Origin: Hydrogenophilales bacterium
GTDB taxonomy: Bacteria > Pseudomonadota > Gammaproteobacteria > Burkholderiales > Thiobacillaceae
Reading direction: 5' to 3'
Assembly: GCA_011391655.1 (NCBI GenBank)
Contig: JAABQE010000280.1
Coordinates: forward strand, 1-6,432
DNA length: 6,432 bases
Shown: positions 5,906-6,432 of the stretch, piece after piece
Position numbering within the stretch: the first letter of the stretch is position 1
Layout: each line of letters opens with the position of its first letter
Made by a program: the position numbers and the translations under genes
The notes under the pieces: generated by a model
The model's database searches: none
What the model saw: only the letters and a program-made list of their open reading frames with translations
What the model was told of the DNA's origin: nothing

Positions 5906-5921
5906 TGGCACAGCCATTGCT
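5906..5921 (+). promoter_or_regulatory. Sigma-54 (-24/-12) promoter of nrtA
   Basis: TGGCACAGCCATTGCT is a full match to TGGCAC-N5-TTGCT with GG and GC ten bases apart, the best promoter in the window. The start is predicted near 5932, giving a 123-nt leader. The A/T-rich stretch 5861-5899 between the enhancer site and the promoter suits DNA bending by a factor such as IHF, though no clear IHF consensus is seen. Confidence 0.9.
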
Positions 5922-5936
5922 AAACCTGAATTGAAC

Positions 5937-6000
5937 AGCTGCAATGGCGTGGCTTTCAGGATCACCGGGCAACCATTACATCAACGGACAAAGGCGTCCG
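5937..6000 (+). ncRNA. ANTAR target RNA: tandem hexaloop hairpins in the nrtA leader
   Basis: Two hairpins fit the published ANTAR recognition motif (two stem-loops, each with a 6-nt loop having A at position 1 and G at position 4). P1 is AGCTGC-AATGGC-GTGGCT (5937-5954), with six contiguous pairs including two G-U pairs. P2 is CGGAC-AAAGGC-GTCCG (5985-6000), with five Watson-Crick pairs. The linker is 30 nt. The loops differ at one position only. The P2 loop and 3' arm lie inside the 5' arm of the terminator at 5993-6023, so P2 and the terminator cannot form together. The expected ligand is the NasT protein encoded just upstream. Confidence 0.85.
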
Positions 6001-6023
6001 CCCCATCGGGCGACGCCTTTTTT
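5993..6023 (+). terminator. Regulated intrinsic terminator in the nrtA leader
   Basis: GGCGT (5993-5997) pairs with ACGCC (6013-6017) and, after one bulged C, CGCCC (5999-6003) pairs with GGGCG (6008-6012), closing a CATC loop. Six T follow (6018-6023); the As at 5990-5992 can extend the stem. It lies 31 bases before the nrtA start codon and should end transcription at about 92 nt unless the ANTAR hairpin P2 is stabilised. Confidence 0.92.
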
Positions 6024-6054
6024 ATTTATGCCCTCTGGGTATTTGGAGAACACT

Positions 6055-6432
6055 GTGAGCGACACCAAAAAAATCGTGCGGGTAAACGAACCGGTTGTGC
6101 AGGATGCGAGCAAGCGGGATTTCATGAAAAAGACCGTCGGCCTGTCCGCAGCGGCGGCGTTGATGACACTGGTTTCGCCGGGCGTGCGTCAGGGCGCCTG
6201 GGCGGCGGGCAGCGATGCGCCGGAAAAGCCCAACCTCAGCATCGGCTTCATTCCGCTGACCGACTGCGCGTCGGTGGTGATGGCCTCGGTGAAGGGCTTC
6301 GACAAGAAATACGGTCTCACCATCACGCCGTCTAAAGAGGCCTCGTGGGCTGCGGTGCGCGACAAGCTGGTGAACGGCGAGCTCGACGCCGCGCATGTGC
6401 TGTATGGCCTGATCTACGGCGTGCAGCTCGGT
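6055..6432 (+). CDS. nrtA: Nitrate/nitrite ABC transporter substrate-binding protein, N-terminal part
   Basis: First 126 residues of an NrtA/CmpA-family periplasmic solute-binding protein; the gene runs off the right edge (full members are about 400-450 aa). It delivers nitrate or nitrite to an NrtBC-type ABC importer for assimilation. GTG 6055 is chosen because GGAG (6045-6048) lies six bases upstream. A Tat-like signal sits at residues 19-50: SKRDFMKK with Lys-Arg in place of the twin arginine, then a hydrophobic Ala/Leu stretch and likely cleavage near AWA-AG. The mature part starts with the family signature IGFIPLTDCAS (63-73), followed by KGFDKKYGL and EASWAAVRDKLVNGELDAAH. NasS sensors share this fold but lack an export signal, so a transporter component is preferred; bicarbonate- or other anion-binding relatives cannot be excluded. 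Control is by sigma-54, NtrC and ANTAR-dependent antitermination, as seen upstream. Confidence 0.88.
   Translation, partial: MSDTKKIVRVNEPVVQDASKRDFMKKTVGLSAAAALMTLVSPGVRQGAWAAGSDAPEKPNLSIGFIPLTDCASVVMASVKGFDKKYGLTITPSKEASWAAVRDKLVNGELDAAHVLYGLIYGVQLG

Noticed and set aside
5930..5945. Alternative ATTG/CAAT hairpin with loop ACAGCT as ANTAR P1
   Set aside because: It has only four pairs plus an A-G mismatch and begins before the predicted transcription start; the hairpin at 5937-5954 is stronger.
5931..6335. 134-codon plus-strand frame overlapping the nrtA leader and start
   Set aside because: It runs through the ANTAR hairpins and terminator and then out of frame through the conserved NrtA sequence.

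Overview
This 6.4 kb window is GC-rich chromosomal DNA, most likely from a betaproteobacterium. That inference rests on a PEP-CTERM protein, an RpoN/NtrC-controlled nitrate-assimilation locus with an ANTAR regulator, and a long SWIM-SNF2 ATPase; the genus cannot be fixed from sequence alone. No tRNA, rRNA, CRISPR array, insertion sequence or attachment site was seen.

Layout. Positions 1-290 hold an unresolved gene edge, a perfect REP-like palindrome (80-105) and the upstream region of a 46-residue DUF3096-type membrane peptide (291-431, +). A strong intrinsic terminator (516-546) closes a minus-strand PEP-CTERM surface/secreted protein gene (567-1301), which has a good sigma-54 promoter (1384-1399). 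A 1095-residue SWIM zinc-finger SNF2-family helicase/translocase fills 1574-4861 on the minus strand. A 363 bp divergent intergenic region then leads into the nitrate-assimilation part: a REC-ANTAR antitermination regulator of the NasT type (5225-5791, +) and the 5' part of a periplasmic nitrate/nitrite ABC-transporter binding protein (NrtA/NasF type, 6055 to the right edge).

The most interesting part is the right-hand 1.5 kb. Two copies of the same control layout occur in tandem: an NtrC-type site about 100-110 bp upstream of a sigma-54 -24/-12 promoter, then a 5' leader of 104-123 nt ending in an intrinsic terminator, then the gene. The nrtA leader contains a textbook ANTAR target: two hairpins with hexanucleotide loops AAUGGC and AAAGGC (A at loop position 1, G at position 4). 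The second hairpin overlaps the 5' arm of the terminator, so the two folds exclude each other. The nasT gene has its own sigma-54 promoter, whose predicted start lies at the upstream ATG (5120). This argues that translation begins at 5225 and that the regulator's own mRNA begins with a terminator-bearing leader, which could also release a nitrogen-controlled short RNA of about 77 nt. That leader has only one, slightly deviant, ANTAR-like hairpin (loop CAAGGC) plus a possible alternative antiterminator pairing. The NasT receiver domain also lacks the usual phosphoacceptor Asp (Ala52).

Working model (inference): under nitrogen limitation NtrC-P and RpoN start transcription of nasT and of the nrtA operon. 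Nitrate, presumably sensed by a NasS-like partner not seen here, frees NasT to bind the nrtA leader and let polymerase pass the terminator. NasT may also act on its own leader.
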